Shown one piece after another: positions 1 through 10,159 of a stretch of 64,000 nt of DNA. The notes below the pieces were generated by a model. It was given only the letters and a program-made list of their open reading frames with translations. It ran no database searches and was not told the origin of the DNA. Both the position numbers and the translations under genes were made by a program. Numbering within the stretch: position 1 is the stretch's first letter; the number at the start of each line of letters is the position of its first letter. The stretch spans positions 620,001 to 684,000 of the forward strand of contig NZ_QZWI01000001.1 of NCBI RefSeq assembly GCF_003614975.1. The letters are read 5' to 3'. The DNA comes from Rahnella bruchi (lineage in GTDB: Bacteria; Pseudomonadota; Gammaproteobacteria; Enterobacterales; Enterobacteriaceae).

Positions 1-529
1 GCTGACGTACCAGGGAATTCGCCCCATCGGCAGCAATCACCAGTTTCGTGTGCAACAATTCACCGGTAGTCAGTTGCAGAGACCAGGTTTGATCATCGTG
101 CTGTAAAAGGTGGCGTAACTTTGCCGGACAAAAACGCGTCAGATTCGGGAGTACGTCAAACTGCTGCCACAGTGCTAACTGCAACACCCGGTTTTCGACC
201 ATGAATCCCAGCTCCGGCAATCCGAGCGATTGCGCGTCAAATTTCACATCAGAACCGTCCACTTCCCAGGTTTCAAGCCGGCGATACGGCACCGAGCGCA
301 TTTTCTCAACCGCTTCCCAAGCGCCCAGTTTCTGTAAAAATCGGACAGACGCGCAGCCAATGGCGGAAATACGCAAATCAGCGGGTGCTGAAGGGTCAAA
401 TCCGGCAGGCGCTTCATTCTCAATCAGTGCGACCTGCAACCCCTGTTTTGCCAGCCCCAGCGCCGCAGACGCGCCAACCATGCCGCCACCGACTATTACT
501 GCATCAAATGTCTTCTCAGAATTATTCAT
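1..529 (-). CDS. ubiF: UbiF, ubiquinone-biosynthesis FAD hydroxylase (partial, 3' end missing)
   Basis: The reading frame enters from the window edge and starts at the ATG at 529, giving 176 N-terminal residues. A Rossmann FAD-binding motif GxGxxG is at residues 14-19 and is followed by the typical hydroxylase N-terminal domain. The family oxidises the quinone ring in ubiquinone synthesis (2-octaprenyl-3-methyl-6-methoxy-benzoquinol hydroxylase). The gene lies divergently upstream of miaB, as in E. coli, which supports ubiF over the paralogues ubiH, ubiI and visC. The C-terminal part with the second flavin motif is outside the window. Confidence 0.9.
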   Translation of the reverse strand, partial: MNNSEKTFDAVIVGGGMVGASAALGLAKQGLQVALIENEAPAGFDPSAPADLRISAIGCASVRFLQKLGAWEAVEKMRSVPYRRLETWEVDGSDVKFDAQSLGLPELGFMVENRVLQLALWQQFDVLPNLTRFCPAKLRHLLQHDDQTWSLQLTTGELLHTKLVIAADGANSLVRQ

Positions 530-716
530 TTTATTCCGGCTTTCTGTTCAGTTCATTATGCGAAGTGTACCGGATTTTTGTGTCAGCATCAGGGCCTAAG
601 CTACTTTCCTGCACTGGTCAGCACCGGAGTGAGGGTTTACAATGGCGCCCCTGAACTATGCTATGCACTGCGGCATTGCCGATCTAACGTTCCCCGTATT
701 GAGTACTGACACGCTG

Positions 717-2141
717 ATGACTAAAAAACTGCACATAAAAACCTGGGGCTGCCAGATGAATGAATACGATTCATCTAAAATGGCCGACCTTCTCGACAGC
801 ACCCACGGTTACCAGCTGACGGATAACGCTGAAGAAGCAGACATCCTGCTGCTCAACACCTGCTCAATCAGGGAAAAAGCGCAGGAGAAAGTGTTCAGCC
901 TGCTCGGACACTGGAAATTACTGAAAAAGAAAAACCCTGATCTCATTATCGGCGTCGGTGGCTGCGTCGCGTCGCAGGAAGGCGAAATGCTGCGTAAACG
1001 CGCGCCTTGTGTCGACATCGTTTTCGGTCCGCAAACCCTGCATCGTTTACCGGAAATGGTAAACCACGTTCGCGGCACCAAAAGCCCGGTCGTGGACATC
1101 AGTTTCCCGGAAATCGAAAAATTCGACCGTCTGCCGGAACCGCGCGCCGACGGCCCGACGGCTTTCGTGTCCATCATGGAAGGTTGCAACAAGTATTGCA
1201 GCTTCTGCGTGGTGCCTTATACCCGTGGCGAAGAAGTCAGCCGTCCGTGCGATGACGTACTGTTTGAAGTCGCACAGCTGGCCGCGCAAGGGGTGCGTGA
1301 AGTCAATCTGCTGGGCCAGAACGTCAATGCCTATCGCGGCGATTCTTTTGATGGCGGCATCTGCACCTTTGCTGAGCTTCTGCGTCTGGTGGCGACGATT
1401 GACGGCATCGATCGCATCCGCTTCACCACCAGTCATCCGGTCGAATTTACCGATGACATTATCGACGTCTACAAAGACACACCTGAAGTGGTGAGCTTCC
1501 TGCACCTGCCTATTCAGAGCGGTTCTGATCGCATTCTGACGATGATGAAGCGCCCTCACACCGTGCTGGAATACAAATCGACTATCCGCAAACTGCGCGC
1601 CGCACGTCCGGATATTCATTTCAGTTCAGATTTCATCATTGGTTTCCCTGGCGAAACGAACGATGATTTTGAACGCACGATGGATTTGATTGCACAGGTG
1701 AATTACGACGTCAGTTTCAGCTTCATCTATTCTCCGCGTCCAGGCACACCGGCGGCAGATATGGTGGATGACGTGGGCATGGACGAGAAGAAACAGCGTC
1801 TGGCGCTGTTGCAGGACCGAATCACGCAACAGGTTATGCGTTTCAGCCGCGCCACGCTGGGCACCGTTCAGCGCATTCTGGTGGAAGGCACGTCGCGTAA
1901 GGACATTATGGAGCTCACAGGGCGTACCGAATGTAACCGCGTGGTTAATTTCGAAGGCACGCCGGATATGATTGGTAAGTTCGTGGATGTCGAAATTGTC
2001 GATGTTTATGCCAACTCACTGCGCGGTGTGGTTGTGCGCACCGAAGAACAGATGGCACTGCGTCTGCATGAATCTCCGCAATCCGTCATCGAACGCACCC
2101 GTAAAGAAAATGAATTGGGCGTTGGAATGTATCAACCCTGA
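717..2141 (+). CDS. miaB: MiaB, tRNA-2-methylthio-N6-isopentenyladenosine(37) synthase
   Basis: Radical-SAM methylthiotransferase that adds the 2-methylthio group to i6A37 of tRNAs. At 474 aa it equals the E. coli protein. The auxiliary cluster cysteines are C12, C49 and C83, and the radical-SAM C-x3-C-x2-C is in [10 protein letters not shown] at about 157-164. A TRAM RNA-binding domain closes the C-terminus. The frame extends 25 codons further upstream to an ATG at 642, but the MTKKLHIK start at 717 matches the conserved N-terminus. Ordinary core gene. Confidence 0.97.
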   Translation: MTKKLHIKTWGCQMNEYDSSKMADLLDSTHGYQLTDNAEEADILLLNTCSIREKAQEKVFSLLGHWKLLKKKNPDLIIGVGGCVASQEGEMLRKRAPCVDIVFGPQTLHRLPEMVNHVRGTKSPVVDISFPEIEKFDRLPEPRADGPTAFVSIMEGCNKYCSFCVVPYTRGEEVSRPCDDVLFEVAQLAAQGVREVNLLGQNVNAYRGDSFDGGICTFAELLRLVATIDGIDRIRFTTSHPVEFTDDIIDVYKDTPEVVSFLHLPIQSGSDRILTMMKRPHTVLEYKSTIRKLRAARPDIHFSSDFIIGFPGETNDDFERTMDLIAQVNYDVSFSFIYSPRPGTPAADMVDDVGMDEKKQRLALLQDRITQQVMRFSRATLGTVQRILVEGTSRKDIMELTGRTECNRVVNFEGTPDMIGKFVDVEIVDVYANSLRGVVVRTEEQMALRLHESPQSVIERTRKENELGVGMYQP

Positions 2142-2172
2142 ATCATATTAGTGATGCATAACCTGATATCCA

Positions 2173-2200
2173 CAGGGCGCTACGGCGTCCTGTTTCTTTT
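2173..2200 (+). terminator. Rho-independent terminator after miaB
   Basis: Arms CAGGGCGC (2173-2180) and GCGTCCTG (2185-2192) form an 8-bp stem with one G-U pair and a TACG loop, followed by TTTCTTTT. It lies 31 bp after the miaB stop and separates miaB from the ybeZ operon. Confidence 0.7.
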
Positions 2201-2385
2201 GAGTTTTTCGCTAATACCTTCATCGTTAGGGTTTAATTTTTCGGCAAAGGCCGCATATTCGGATGAAGGTCCCTGCAACTGCCGCCGCGGCGCAGCATAT
2301 TTTGCCAAGGGGATGTATTATTAACTCAGGTATGGTTGACGGCTGAAAGTAGTAATGAGCCGGGTGAAATGACAACAGGTCCTAA

Positions 2386-3462
2386 GTGACCCAAAGGATT
2401 CGTTTGAACGTTGTAACACAAGAGATTTTACTGGAGCCCGAAGACAACCAGCGTTTGCTGAGCCTGTGCGGGCCGTTTGATGACAATATCAAACAACTGG
2501 AACGCCGGTTGGGCGTTGAAATCAACCGTCGTGATAACGCGTTTAAATTGGTCGGTAAGAGTCTGCCTGTTGCGGCAGCCGCCGACATCCTGCGTGATTT
2601 ATATGTCGACACGGCGCCGTTGCGCGGTGAAATCCAGGATATCGATCCTGAAAAGATCCATCTGGCGATTAAAGAAAGCCGGGTGCTCGAACAGACGGCA
2701 GAAAGCGTGCCGGATTTCGGTAAAGCGGTCATTATCAAAACCAAGCGCGGGATGGTGAAGCCGCGGACGCCAAATCAGGCACAGTACATCGCCAACATTC
2801 TCGACCACGATATCACCTTTGGTATTGGCCCTGCGGGGACCGGTAAAACGTACCTGGCCGTGGCCGCTGCGGTGGATGCGCTGGAGCGTCAGGAAGTGCG
2901 TCGTATTCTGCTGACCCGCCCTGCGGTGGAAGCCGGTGAAAAACTGGGCTTCCTGCCGGGAGACCTCAGTCAAAAAGTCGACCCGTATCTGCGTCCGCTG
3001 TATGACGCATTATTTGAAATGCTCGGCTTTGAAAAAGTTGAAAAACTGATTGAGCGTAACGTCATTGAAGTCGCCCCGCTGGCGTATATGCGTGGCCGAA
3101 CCCTGAACGACGCCTTTATTATTCTCGACGAGAGCCAGAACACCTCTATCGAACAGATGAAAATGTTCCTGACCCGTATTGGTTTTAACTCCAAAGCGGT
3201 GATCACCGGTGACGTCACGCAAATCGACTTGCCACGTCATCAGAAATCAGGTCTTCGTCATGCGATTGAAGTGCTGTCTTCCGTTGAAGAGCTCAGCTTT
3301 AACTTCTTCCACAGTGAAGACGTAGTTCGTCATCCGGTGGTTGCGCGCATTGTTGTCGCGTACGAAGCCTGGGAAGAAGAAGATCAAAAACGCCGCGATG
3401 CGATTGCCGCAGAGCGTAAACATGAACATCAAAACAGCTCAACACCACAGGCCAGTCAATGA
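2386..3462 (+). CDS. ybeZ: YbeZ, PhoH-like P-loop ATPase
   Basis: PhoH-family NTPase partnered with YbeY in rRNA maturation. Walker A GPAGTGKT is at residues 148-155 and the Walker B-like IILDESQN follows. First gene of ybeZ-ybeY-corC-lnt. Two starts are possible. The GTG at 2386 has only a weak upstream Shine-Dalgarno. The TTG at 2404 has AAAGGA about 6 nt ahead and aligns with the first residue of E. coli YbeZ, so the protein may be 352 rather than 358 aa. The last 4 nt overlap ybeY. Confidence 0.95.
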   Translation: MTQRIRLNVVTQEILLEPEDNQRLLSLCGPFDDNIKQLERRLGVEINRRDNAFKLVGKSLPVAAAADILRDLYVDTAPLRGEIQDIDPEKIHLAIKESRVLEQTAESVPDFGKAVIIKTKRGMVKPRTPNQAQYIANILDHDITFGIGPAGTGKTYLAVAAAVDALERQEVRRILLTRPAVEAGEKLGFLPGDLSQKVDPYLRPLYDALFEMLGFEKVEKLIERNVIEVAPLAYMRGRTLNDAFIILDESQNTSIEQMKMFLTRIGFNSKAVITGDVTQIDLPRHQKSGLRHAIEVLSSVEELSFNFFHSEDVVRHPVVARIVVAYEAWEEEDQKRRDAIAAERKHEHQNSSTPQASQ

Positions 3463-3932
3463 ATACGGTAATTCTAGATTTACAAATTGCCTGCGAAGAA
3501 CCCGCAGGTTTACCGTCAGAAAATGACTTCCAGACCTGGCTTGAAGCCGTGTTGCCGCAGTTTCAGGAAGAATCAGAAGTGACTATCCGTCTGGTCGATA
3601 TTCCGGAAAGTCACGAACTGAATATGACTTATCGTGGCATGGATAAACCCACCAACGTGTTATCCTTCCCTTTCGAAGCACCTCCGGGTATGGAGATGCC
3701 GCTTCTGGGTGACCTGATTATTTGCCGCCAGGTCGTTGAGAAAGAAGCGAAAGAGCAGGATAAAGAACTTCTGGCTCACTGGGCGCATATGGTCATTCAC
3801 GGCAGTTTGCATTTGCTCGGCTATGACCATATCGTTGACGAAGAAGCCGAAGAAATGGAATCGATTGAAACTGAAATCATGCAGGGTCTGGGTTATCCGG
3901 ATCCTTATATTTCAGAGAAAGAAGACCACTGA
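3459..3932 (+). CDS. ybeY: YbeY, single-strand endoribonuclease / rRNA maturation factor
   Basis: 157 aa, close to the E. coli length. The metal-binding signature [11 protein letters not shown] spans residues 114-124, with H114, H118 and H124 as zinc ligands. Acts in 16S rRNA 3' processing and ribosome quality control. The start overlaps the ybeZ stop (ATGA), so the two are translationally coupled, which fits their functional partnership. Confidence 0.97.
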   Translation: MNTVILDLQIACEEPAGLPSENDFQTWLEAVLPQFQEESEVTIRLVDIPESHELNMTYRGMDKPTNVLSFPFEAPPGMEMPLLGDLIICRQVVEKEAKEQDKELLAHWAHMVIHGSLHLLGYDHIVDEEAEEMESIETEIMQGLGYPDPYISEKEDH

Positions 3933-3954
3933 ATATTTCAGTAAACTCGCGCAG

Positions 3955-3988
3955 CGCCTGCCCGGTGAAGGTTTATCACCCGCAGGCG
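3955..3988 (+). other. Intergenic hairpin between ybeY and corC
   Basis: Two nested inverted repeats: CGCCTGC (3955-3961) with GCAGGCG (3982-3988), and GGTGA (3964-3968) with TCACC (3976-3980). No U-run follows, so it is more likely an mRNA-stabilising or processing stem inside the operon than a full terminator. Confidence 0.55.
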
Positions 3989-4032
3989 TTTCGCATAATT
4001 TTCACTAACACGAGTAAACCAAACCAAACGCC

Positions 4033-4911
4033 ATGAGCGATGACCATTCACAAAATAGTGACAGCCCCAGTCCCAAGAAGGGCTTCTTTTCCCTTATCCT
4101 TAGCCAGCTTTTTCACGGTGAACCAAAAAACCGTGGCGATCTGGTTGAGCTGATCCGTGATTCTGAACAAAACGATCTGATCGACCCTGATACCCGTGAC
4201 ATGCTGGAAGGCGTGATGGATATCGCCGAGCAGCGCGTCCGGGACATCATGATCCCACGTTCTCAGATGATCACGCTAAAACGCAATCAACCGCTGGAGG
4301 AGTGTCTGGATGTGATCATCGAATCCGCGCACTCACGCTTCCCGGTGATCAGCGAAGATAAGGATCACATTGAAGGCATCCTGATGGCCAAAGACCTGCT
4401 GCCGTTTATGCGCACAACGTCTGAGCCATTCAGCATCGATAAGGTGCTGAGAACCGCGGTGGTGGTTCCTGAAAGCAAACGCGTAGACCGTATGCTGAAA
4501 GAGTTCCGCTCCCAGCGTTACCATATGGCGATAGTCGTTGATGAATTCGGCGGCGTTTCCGGTCTGGTCACTATCGAAGATATTCTCGAACTGATTGTCG
4601 GCGAAATCGATGATGAGTACGACGAAGCAGAAGATCTGGATATCCGCCAGCTCAGCCGTCATACGTATACCGTCCGCGCACTCGCGCCGATTGAAGATTT
4701 CAATGAAGTATTCCAGACAAACTACAGTGACGACGAAGTCGATACCATTGGTGGTCTGGTGATGCAGTCATTCGGCCATTTACCGGCGCGTGGTGAAAGT
4801 ATTGAAATTGACGGTTACCTGTTCAAGGTTGCGATGGCCGACAGCCGCCGTATCATTCAGGTTCACGTAAAAATACCGGACGACGCGCCGCAACCGATAC
4901 TGGAAGAATAA
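4033..4911 (+). CDS. corC: CorC/YbeX, CBS-domain protein of the magnesium/cobalt efflux family
   Basis: 292 aa. An N-terminal acidic segment is followed by a tandem CBS pair (roughly residues 70-195) and a C-terminal CorC_HlyC transporter-associated domain (roughly 205-285). There is no membrane segment, as in E. coli YbeX. Linked to CorA-dependent Mg/Co efflux and, by operon membership with ybeZY, to ribosome metabolism. lnt starts 7 bp downstream. Confidence 0.95.
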   Translation: MSDDHSQNSDSPSPKKGFFSLILSQLFHGEPKNRGDLVELIRDSEQNDLIDPDTRDMLEGVMDIAEQRVRDIMIPRSQMITLKRNQPLEECLDVIIESAHSRFPVISEDKDHIEGILMAKDLLPFMRTTSEPFSIDKVLRTAVVVPESKRVDRMLKEFRSQRYHMAIVVDEFGGVSGLVTIEDILELIVGEIDDEYDEAEDLDIRQLSRHTYTVRALAPIEDFNEVFQTNYSDDEVDTIGGLVMQSFGHLPARGESIEIDGYLFKVAMADSRRIIQVHVKIPDDAPQPILEE

Positions 4912-4918
4912 TCACTCC

Positions 4919-6448
4919 ATGGCAATTGCCTCTTTATATCAACGCCAGCGGGTTCGCGCCCTGCTGGCGCTCTTTTTCGGTGCCTGTGGCACGCTGTCAT
5001 TTTCCCCTTATGACTTCTGGCCTGCGGCGATTATTTCGCTGTGCGGTCTGCTGGCATTAACGCTCGATCGCCGTCCGCCTCAGGCCGCACTGATCGGTTT
5101 TTTCTGGGGAATGGGTCTTTTTGGCAGTGGTGTAAACTGGGTTTATGTCAGTATCGCCACCTTTGGCGGCATGCCGGAAGCGATTAACCTTTTCCTGGTC
5201 GTATTGCTGGCAGCGTATTTGTCGCTGTATACGATGCTTTTTGCCGGTTTGTTCAGCAAACTGTGGCCGAAAACCACCTGGTGGAAACTGGCGCTTGGCG
5301 CGCCCGCTTTGTGGCAGATTACTGAGTTCCTGCGTGGCTGGGTGCTGACCGGTTTCCCGTGGTTGCAGTTCGGCTACAGTCAGATCGACGGCCCGCTGAA
5401 AGGTCTGGCTCCGATTACCGGTGTCGACGGCATCACTATTTTACTGACTTCGCTGAGCGGGCTGATTGTGTACGCGATACATCAGCGTCGCCTCACGCCG
5501 GGGATTATCGCTGTCGCTATGCTGCTGCTGCCATGGCCGCTGCGCTATATCCACTGGTATCAGGAACAAACCGATAAAACGGTCGATGTGGCACTGGTTC
5601 AGGGCAATATTCCGCAGTCGATGAAGTGGGATCCGAAAGCACTGGAAAGCGCGTTGCAGACCTATCTGGATCTCAGCCGTCCGTACGTTGGCAAATCCAG
5701 CCTGATCATCTGGCCGGAATCCGCCATTTCAGACATTGAATCCGATCAGCAGGGTTTCCTGAGCATGGTAGATAATATTTACCGCTCACACGGCACCCAG
5801 TTAATCACCGGCATTATCGATGCACGCCGCAATGAAGAAGGCATGAAGGTGTATAACAGTGCCATCGTGCTCGGCGGGGAGAAGCCGTATCGCTACCCGG
5901 ACGAAAACCGTTTCAACAAGCACCATCTGGTGCCATTCGGTGAATTCGTACCGCTCGAAGCCATTCTTCGTCCTCTGGCACCGTTTTTCGATTTGCCGAT
6001 GTCAGGGCTGACCAGCGGTGACTACGTGCAGAAACCGCTGGTGGTCAGCGGCCTGAATCTGACCACGGCGATTTGTTATGAAGTGGTCTTCGGTGAACAG
6101 GTGCGCGATAACCTGCAACCGGACACTAATTTCCTGCTGACGATTTCTAATGATGCCTGGTTCGGGCACTCTATTGGTCCGTGGCAGCATTTCCAGATGG
6201 CGCGTATGCGTTCACTGGAACTTGGCCGTCCGTTGCTGCGCAGCACTAACAATGGCGTTACTGCCGTTGTGAATGCTCAGGGCGATGTGACCCATGAAAT
6301 CCCGCAGTTCACCCGCCAGGTTCTGAACGTGAAAGTCACGCCAACAACCGGCATGACGCCATATGCCCGCGTGGGCTGGTGGCCGGTGTGGTTTGCGACG
6401 ATAGTCATGGCCGGTGCGGCATTATGGCTCGGACGTCGTAAATCCTGA
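4919..6448 (+). CDS. lnt: Lnt, apolipoprotein N-acyltransferase
   Basis: Inner-membrane enzyme that adds the third acyl chain to lipoprotein N-termini before Lol sorting. 509 aa. The N-terminal third holds several membrane helices, a periplasmic nitrilase-type domain follows, and one helix closes the protein. The catalytic triad is visible as E267 (WPES), K334 (FNKHH) and C386 (AICYE). Last gene of the ybeZ operon. The lipoproteins in this window (LptE, RlpA, the T6SS lipoproteins) would be its substrates. Confidence 0.97.
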   Translation: MAIASLYQRQRVRALLALFFGACGTLSFSPYDFWPAAIISLCGLLALTLDRRPPQAALIGFFWGMGLFGSGVNWVYVSIATFGGMPEAINLFLVVLLAAYLSLYTMLFAGLFSKLWPKTTWWKLALGAPALWQITEFLRGWVLTGFPWLQFGYSQIDGPLKGLAPITGVDGITILLTSLSGLIVYAIHQRRLTPGIIAVAMLLLPWPLRYIHWYQEQTDKTVDVALVQGNIPQSMKWDPKALESALQTYLDLSRPYVGKSSLIIWPESAISDIESDQQGFLSMVDNIYRSHGTQLITGIIDARRNEEGMKVYNSAIVLGGEKPYRYPDENRFNKHHLVPFGEFVPLEAILRPLAPFFDLPMSGLTSGDYVQKPLVVSGLNLTTAICYEVVFGEQVRDNLQPDTNFLLTISNDAWFGHSIGPWQHFQMARMRSLELGRPLLRSTNNGVTAVVNAQGDVTHEIPQFTRQVLNVKVTPTTGMTPYARVGWWPVWFATIVMAGAALWLGRRKS

Positions 6449-6471
6449 TTATCTGTATTTCGCTCTTAAAG

Positions 6472-6500
6472 CAGGCGCCTCAGGGCGCCTGTTCTTTTTT
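6472..6500 (+). terminator. Rho-independent terminator after lnt
   Basis: Perfect 8-bp stem CAGGCGCC (6472-6479) / GGCGCCTG (6484-6491) with a 4-nt loop, followed by TTCTTTTTT. Ends the ybeZ-lnt transcript 24 bp after the lnt stop. Confidence 0.9.
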
Positions 6501-6613
6501 GTTGCAACCTTTCCTGATCTGCTCTTCTCCCACCCTTTTACCTGCTGCCGATTGTTGCGACTACCGCATTTAGCGCTGCCGGAATGTCTGCTAATGAAGT
6601 TAAATCGGGTTAA

Positions 6614-6630
6614 CTGGCACGACTCTTGCT
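6614..6630 (+). promoter_or_regulatory. Sigma-54 promoter of gltIJKL
   Basis: CTGGCACGACTCTTGCT matches the sigma-54 consensus TGGCACG-N4-TTGC[AT] at every defined position. The GG is at 6616-6617 and the GC at 6628-6629 with 10 bp between them. Predicted transcription start is near 6640, leaving a leader of about 246 nt before gltI. Nitrogen (NtrC) control of the gltI operon is established in E. coli, which fits. Confidence 0.8.
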
Positions 6631-6660
6631 TCATCTGATTGAAAGATATCTGTTTAGTGA

Positions 6661-6771
6661 TTTTTTGGGACGAGATGCATCATTTTGATACAAACAGGCT
6701 GATCCTCTTGCACTTTTTAAGTGCACAGCTGTTTAACTGCTTCGAATTGGTGCGCGTCTCGTCTCAAAAAA
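6661..6771 (+). other. Long-range stem in the gltI leader
   Basis: A 15-nt arm starting with six T (6661-6675, core GGGACGAGA) pairs with a 15-nt arm ending in six A (6757-6771, core TCTCGTCTC). The only mismatch is a G-U wobble in RNA. It encloses 81 nt with its own perfect hairpin at 6709-6725. The function is unknown. Confidence 0.5.
6709..6725 (+). promoter_or_regulatory. NtrC-like dyad / hairpin in the gltI leader
   Basis: TGCACTTTTTAAGTGCA is a perfect 7-bp inverted repeat with a 3-nt centre. Its GCAC-N7-GTGC layout is that of NtrC sites. It lies about 70-85 nt downstream of the predicted sigma-54 start, not upstream as usual, so it could act as a downstream enhancer or simply as an RNA hairpin. 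Confidence 0.4.
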
Positions 6772-6886
6772 GAAACAATATGGTTTCATAATATTCACAT
6801 TCAGTTATTTTCTAGCTTCATATGACGAGGCATTAGTACTTTCTGATCCCTTAGTTTGGATCCCTAATGACAGCAAGGAGTTGGAC

Positions 6887-7783
6887 ATGCAATTGCGCAA
6901 ATTGGCATTATCAGTACTGTTGGCAAGCGTTACCGTAAGCAGCTTTGCTCACGCAGAAGAACTGACCGGTACCCTGAAAAAAATCAAAGACAACGGCGTT
7001 ATCGTTGTGGGTCACCGCGAATCCTCAGTGCCCTTCTCTTATTACAATAACGAACAAAAAGTCGTGGGTTACTCACAGGATTATTCTGACGCTATCGTTG
7101 ATGCCGTGAAGAAAAAACTCGATCTGCCAAACCTGCAGGTCAAGATGATGCCGATCACCTCCCAGAACCGTATCCCACTGTTACAAAATGGCACCTACGA
7201 TTTTGAGTGCGGTTCCACCACCAATAACCTGGAACGCCAGCAACAAGCCGCGTTCTCTGACACCATCTTCGTGATTGGTACTCGTCTGCTGGTGAAAAAA
7301 GGTTCTGACATTAAAGATTTTGCTGATCTGAAAGGCAAAACCGTCGTTGTGACTTCCGGTACTACTTCAGAGGTTCTGCTCAACAAGCTGAACGAAGAGA
7401 AGAAACTGGATATGCGTATCATCAGTGCGAAAGATCACGGTGATTCTTTCCGTACGCTGGAAACGGGTCGTGCCGTTGCCTTCATGATGGATGATGCCCT
7501 GCTGGCCGGTGAACGCGCTAAAGCCAAAAAACCGGATAACTGGGAAATCATCGGCACTCCGCAGTCCAAAGAAGCCTATGGCTGCATGATGCGTAAAGAC
7601 GATGCCGAGTTCAAAAAACTGGTTGATGACACCATCGTGAAAGCTCAGAGCTCCGGTGAAGCCACCAAATGGTTTGAAACCTGGTTCAAAAAACCTATTC
7701 CTCCGAAAAACCTGAACATGAACTTTGAACTGTCAGAAGACATGAAAGCTCTGTTCAAAGCGCCAAACGATAAAGCGCTGTAA
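6887..7783 (+). CDS. gltI: GltI, glutamate/aspartate periplasmic binding protein
   Basis: 298 aa solute-binding protein of the polar amino-acid family. The signal peptide is followed by an AHAEE cleavage region near residue 24. The ATG at 6887 is chosen because AAGGAG lies 6 nt ahead and the N-terminus MQLRK matches the family. A TTG two codons upstream is less likely. It delivers glutamate and aspartate to the GltJK permease driven by GltL. In E. coli the gene is NtrC-activated and a GcvB sRNA target. Confidence 0.96.
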   Translation: MQLRKLALSVLLASVTVSSFAHAEELTGTLKKIKDNGVIVVGHRESSVPFSYYNNEQKVVGYSQDYSDAIVDAVKKKLDLPNLQVKMMPITSQNRIPLLQNGTYDFECGSTTNNLERQQQAAFSDTIFVIGTRLLVKKGSDIKDFADLKGKTVVVTSGTTSEVLLNKLNEEKKLDMRIISAKDHGDSFRTLETGRAVAFMMDDALLAGERAKAKKPDNWEIIGTPQSKEAYGCMMRKDDAEFKKLVDDTIVKAQSSGEATKWFETWFKKPIPPKNLNMNFELSEDMKALFKAPNDKAL

Positions 7784-7900
7784 GAAATACCAGACAGACA
7801 GGTATAACCAAGAGAAGAGTGAAAAGTGACTAAAATATAAGGCTGGACCACCAGCCTGTGATGATAAAGATGCGGGGTGGTCGTTCCCCACCCCGCGTTT
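7784..7900 (+). ncRNA. Possible SroC-type sRNA from the gltI 3' region
   Basis: In E. coli and Salmonella the gltI-gltJ spacer yields SroC, an RNase E-processed sponge of GcvB. The position is matched here: a 188-nt spacer carries a strong hairpin GCGGGGTGG (7872-7880) / CCACCCCGC (7888-7896) followed by GTTTCTTCC. The U-run is poor, so it would be a leaky terminator or attenuator. The call rests on position and hairpin only. Confidence 0.4.
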
Positions 7901-7971
7901 CTTCCCATTCACTTTAGGCGGATTACGTCATCACTCAGAGGGTAATTCATTACCCGTTTTACGGAGTTTTT

Positions 7972-8712
7972 ATGTCAATAGATTGGAACTGGGGCATTTT
8001 TCTGCAACAAGCCCCCTTCGGTAATACCACTTATCTGGGCTGGATTTGGAATGGATTTCAGGTCACTGTCGCGCTGTCAATTTGCGCATGGATCATCGCC
8101 TTCTTCGTCGGCTCTCTGTTCGGTATTCTTCGTACCGTCCCCAACCGCATCCTCTCCGGCATTGGTACGTGTTACGTCGAGTTATTCCGTAACGTCCCAT
8201 TGATCGTGCAGTTCTTCATCTGGTATCTGGTCGTTCCTGAATTGTTGCCGGAAAATATCGGCATGTGGTTTAAATCAGAACTGGCGCCAGATGTGCAATT
8301 CTTCACCTCATCTGTAATTTGTCTCGGCTTGTTTACCGCTGCCCGCGTGTGCGAGCAGGTACGTGCTGCCATCCAGTCACTGCCAAGCGGACAGCGCAAT
8401 GCAGGTCTGGCGATGGGTCTTACCCTGCCGCAAACGTACCGCTATGTGCTTTTACCGAATGCATATCGCGTGATTGTGCCGCCGATGACCTCTGAAATGG
8501 TCAACCTGGTTAAAAACTCTGCCATCGCCTCGACCATTGGTCTGGTGGATATGGCGGCGCAGGCGGGTAAATTGCTGGATTACTCAGCGCATGCGTATGA
8601 GTCTTTCTCTGCAATTACCCTGGCCTATGTTCTGATTAATGCCGTCATCATGCTGCTGATGCACTTTGTAGAACGGAAAGTCCGCCTGCCGGGCAACATG
8701 GGAGGTAAATAA
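7972..8712 (+). CDS. gltJ: GltJ, glutamate/aspartate ABC permease
   Basis: 246 aa polytopic permease of the HisMQ type. Membrane segments begin around residue 25, and an EAA-like loop near [14 protein letters not shown] ... [11 protein letters not shown] contacts the ATPase GltL. Forms the channel with GltK, whose gene starts 2 bp later. The strong hairpin before gltJ would lower its expression relative to the binding protein. Confidence 0.96.
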   Translation: MSIDWNWGIFLQQAPFGNTTYLGWIWNGFQVTVALSICAWIIAFFVGSLFGILRTVPNRILSGIGTCYVELFRNVPLIVQFFIWYLVVPELLPENIGMWFKSELAPDVQFFTSSVICLGLFTAARVCEQVRAAIQSLPSGQRNAGLAMGLTLPQTYRYVLLPNAYRVIVPPMTSEMVNLVKNSAIASTIGLVDMAAQAGKLLDYSAHAYESFSAITLAYVLINAVIMLLMHFVERKVRLPGNMGGK

Positions 8713-8714
8713 GC

Positions 8715-9392
8715 ATGCATGAATTTGACTGGAGTTCTATTGGCCCCGGCCTGCCCTATCTGTGGCAAGGCATGGTCATTACGCTGAAGATTACGTCGCT
8801 GGCGATTGTGGTCGGTATTTTGTGGGGCACGCTGCTGGCGGTAATGCGCCTGTCGACCTTCAAACCCATCAGCTGGTTTGCTTCGGCCTACGTTAATGTG
8901 TTCCGTGCCGTTCCGCTGGTGATGGTGCTGTTGTGGTTTTATCTGATTGTGCCGGGCTTTCTGCAAAAAGTGCTCGGACTGTCGCCTAAAACCGATATCC
9001 GCCTGATTTCTGCGATGGTGGCGTTTGCGCTGTTTGAAGCGGCCTACTATTCAGAGATTATTCGCGCAGGGATCATCAGTATCGCACGCGGTCAGTCTTC
9101 TGCCGCGCTGGCGCTGGGTATGACGCAATGGCAGTCGATGAAGCTGGTGATCTTGCCACAGGCTTTCCGCGCCATGGTGCCGTTGCTGCTGACGCAGGCC
9201 ATCGTGTTATTCCAGGATACGTCACTGGTATATGTTCTGGGCCTGGCGGACTTCTTCCGCAGTGCATCCAACATTGGCGACCGTGACGGTACGTTGGTTG
9301 AGATGGTGCTGTTTGCAGGACTTATTTACTTTGTTATCAGCCTTTGTGCTTCCTTGCTGGTGCGTTATTTGAAGAAAAGGACCGTTTCATGA
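8715..9392 (+). CDS. gltK: GltK, glutamate/aspartate ABC permease
   Basis: 225 aa second permease subunit. The EAA loop reads roughly [11 protein letters not shown] ... [10 protein letters not shown]. It starts 2 bp after gltJ, and its stop overlaps the gltL start (ATGA at 9389-9392), so the permease and ATPase are translationally coupled. Confidence 0.96.
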   Translation: MHEFDWSSIGPGLPYLWQGMVITLKITSLAIVVGILWGTLLAVMRLSTFKPISWFASAYVNVFRAVPLVMVLLWFYLIVPGFLQKVLGLSPKTDIRLISAMVAFALFEAAYYSEIIRAGIISIARGQSSAALALGMTQWQSMKLVILPQAFRAMVPLLLTQAIVLFQDTSLVYVLGLADFFRSASNIGDRDGTLVEMVLFAGLIYFVISLCASLLVRYLKKRTVS

Positions 9393-10114
9393 TTTCACTG
9401 AAGAATGTTTCTAAATGGTACGGGCACTTTCAGGTGCTTACCGATTGCAGCACCGAAGTTAAAAAAGGTGAAGTTGTGGTGGTTTGCGGGCCATCAGGCT
9501 CAGGTAAATCGACGCTGATTAAAACCGTTAACGGTCTGGAGCCGGTTCAGAAAGGCGAGATCCTGGTTAACGGCACGCCGGTGAATGATAAGAAAACCAA
9601 TCTGGCGCAACTGCGTGCCAAAGTGGGCATGGTGTTTCAGCATTTCGAACTGTTCCCGCATCTTTCCATCATCGATAACCTGACGCTGGCACAGGTCAAA
9701 GTATTGAAACGTGATAAAGCCGCAGCGAAAGACAAAGGCCTGAAATTACTGGATCGCGTGGGTTTATCCGCGCATGCCAATAAATTCCCCGGCCAGCTTT
9801 CCGGTGGACAGCAGCAGCGTGTCGCGATTGCCCGCGCCTTGTGTATGGATCCGATCGCAATGCTGTTTGACGAACCGACTTCTGCGCTTGATCCGGAGAT
9901 GATCAACGAAGTGCTGGACGTGATGGTTGAACTGGCAAACGAAGGCATGACAATGATGGTGGTCACGCACGAAATGGGCTTCGCCCGTAAAGTGGCGAAC
10001 CGCGTGATTTTCATGGATGAAGGTAAGATTGTGGAAGATCGTAATAAAGACGATTTCTTCAATAATCCCGAATCAGACCGTGCGCGTGACTTCCTGGCGA
10101 AAATCCTGCACTGA
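9389..10114 (+). CDS. gltL: GltL, glutamate/aspartate ABC transporter ATPase
   Basis: 241 aa ATPase, the E. coli length. Walker [10 protein letters not shown] is near residue 31-39, the signature is LSGGQQQR, and Walker B is [12 protein letters not shown] followed by the switch histidine in VTHEM. The ATG at 9389 overlapping gltK is preferred over the longer in-frame extension beginning inside gltK. Confidence 0.97.
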   Translation: MISLKNVSKWYGHFQVLTDCSTEVKKGEVVVVCGPSGSGKSTLIKTVNGLEPVQKGEILVNGTPVNDKKTNLAQLRAKVGMVFQHFELFPHLSIIDNLTLAQVKVLKRDKAAAKDKGLKLLDRVGLSAHANKFPGQLSGGQQQRVAIARALCMDPIAMLFDEPTSALDPEMINEVLDVMVELANEGMTMMVVTHEMGFARKVANRVIFMDEGKIVEDRNKDDFFNNPESDRARDFLAKILH

Positions 10115-10125
10115 TAAGAATAAAG

Positions 10126-10149
10126 CCTGCCCCGCTTCGTCGGGGCAGG
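10126..10149. terminator. Shared hairpin between convergent gltL and ybeL
   Basis: Perfect 9-bp stem CCTGCCCCG (10126-10134) / CGGGGCAGG (10141-10149) with a CTTCGT loop. On the minus strand it is followed by CTTTATTCTT, so it best terminates ybeL. On the plus strand the U-run is lacking. Confidence 0.75.
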
Positions 10150-10159
10150 TCATTGGCAA

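Noticed and set aside
1047..1619. 190-codon open frame antisense to miaB
   Set aside because: Shadow of miaB codons.
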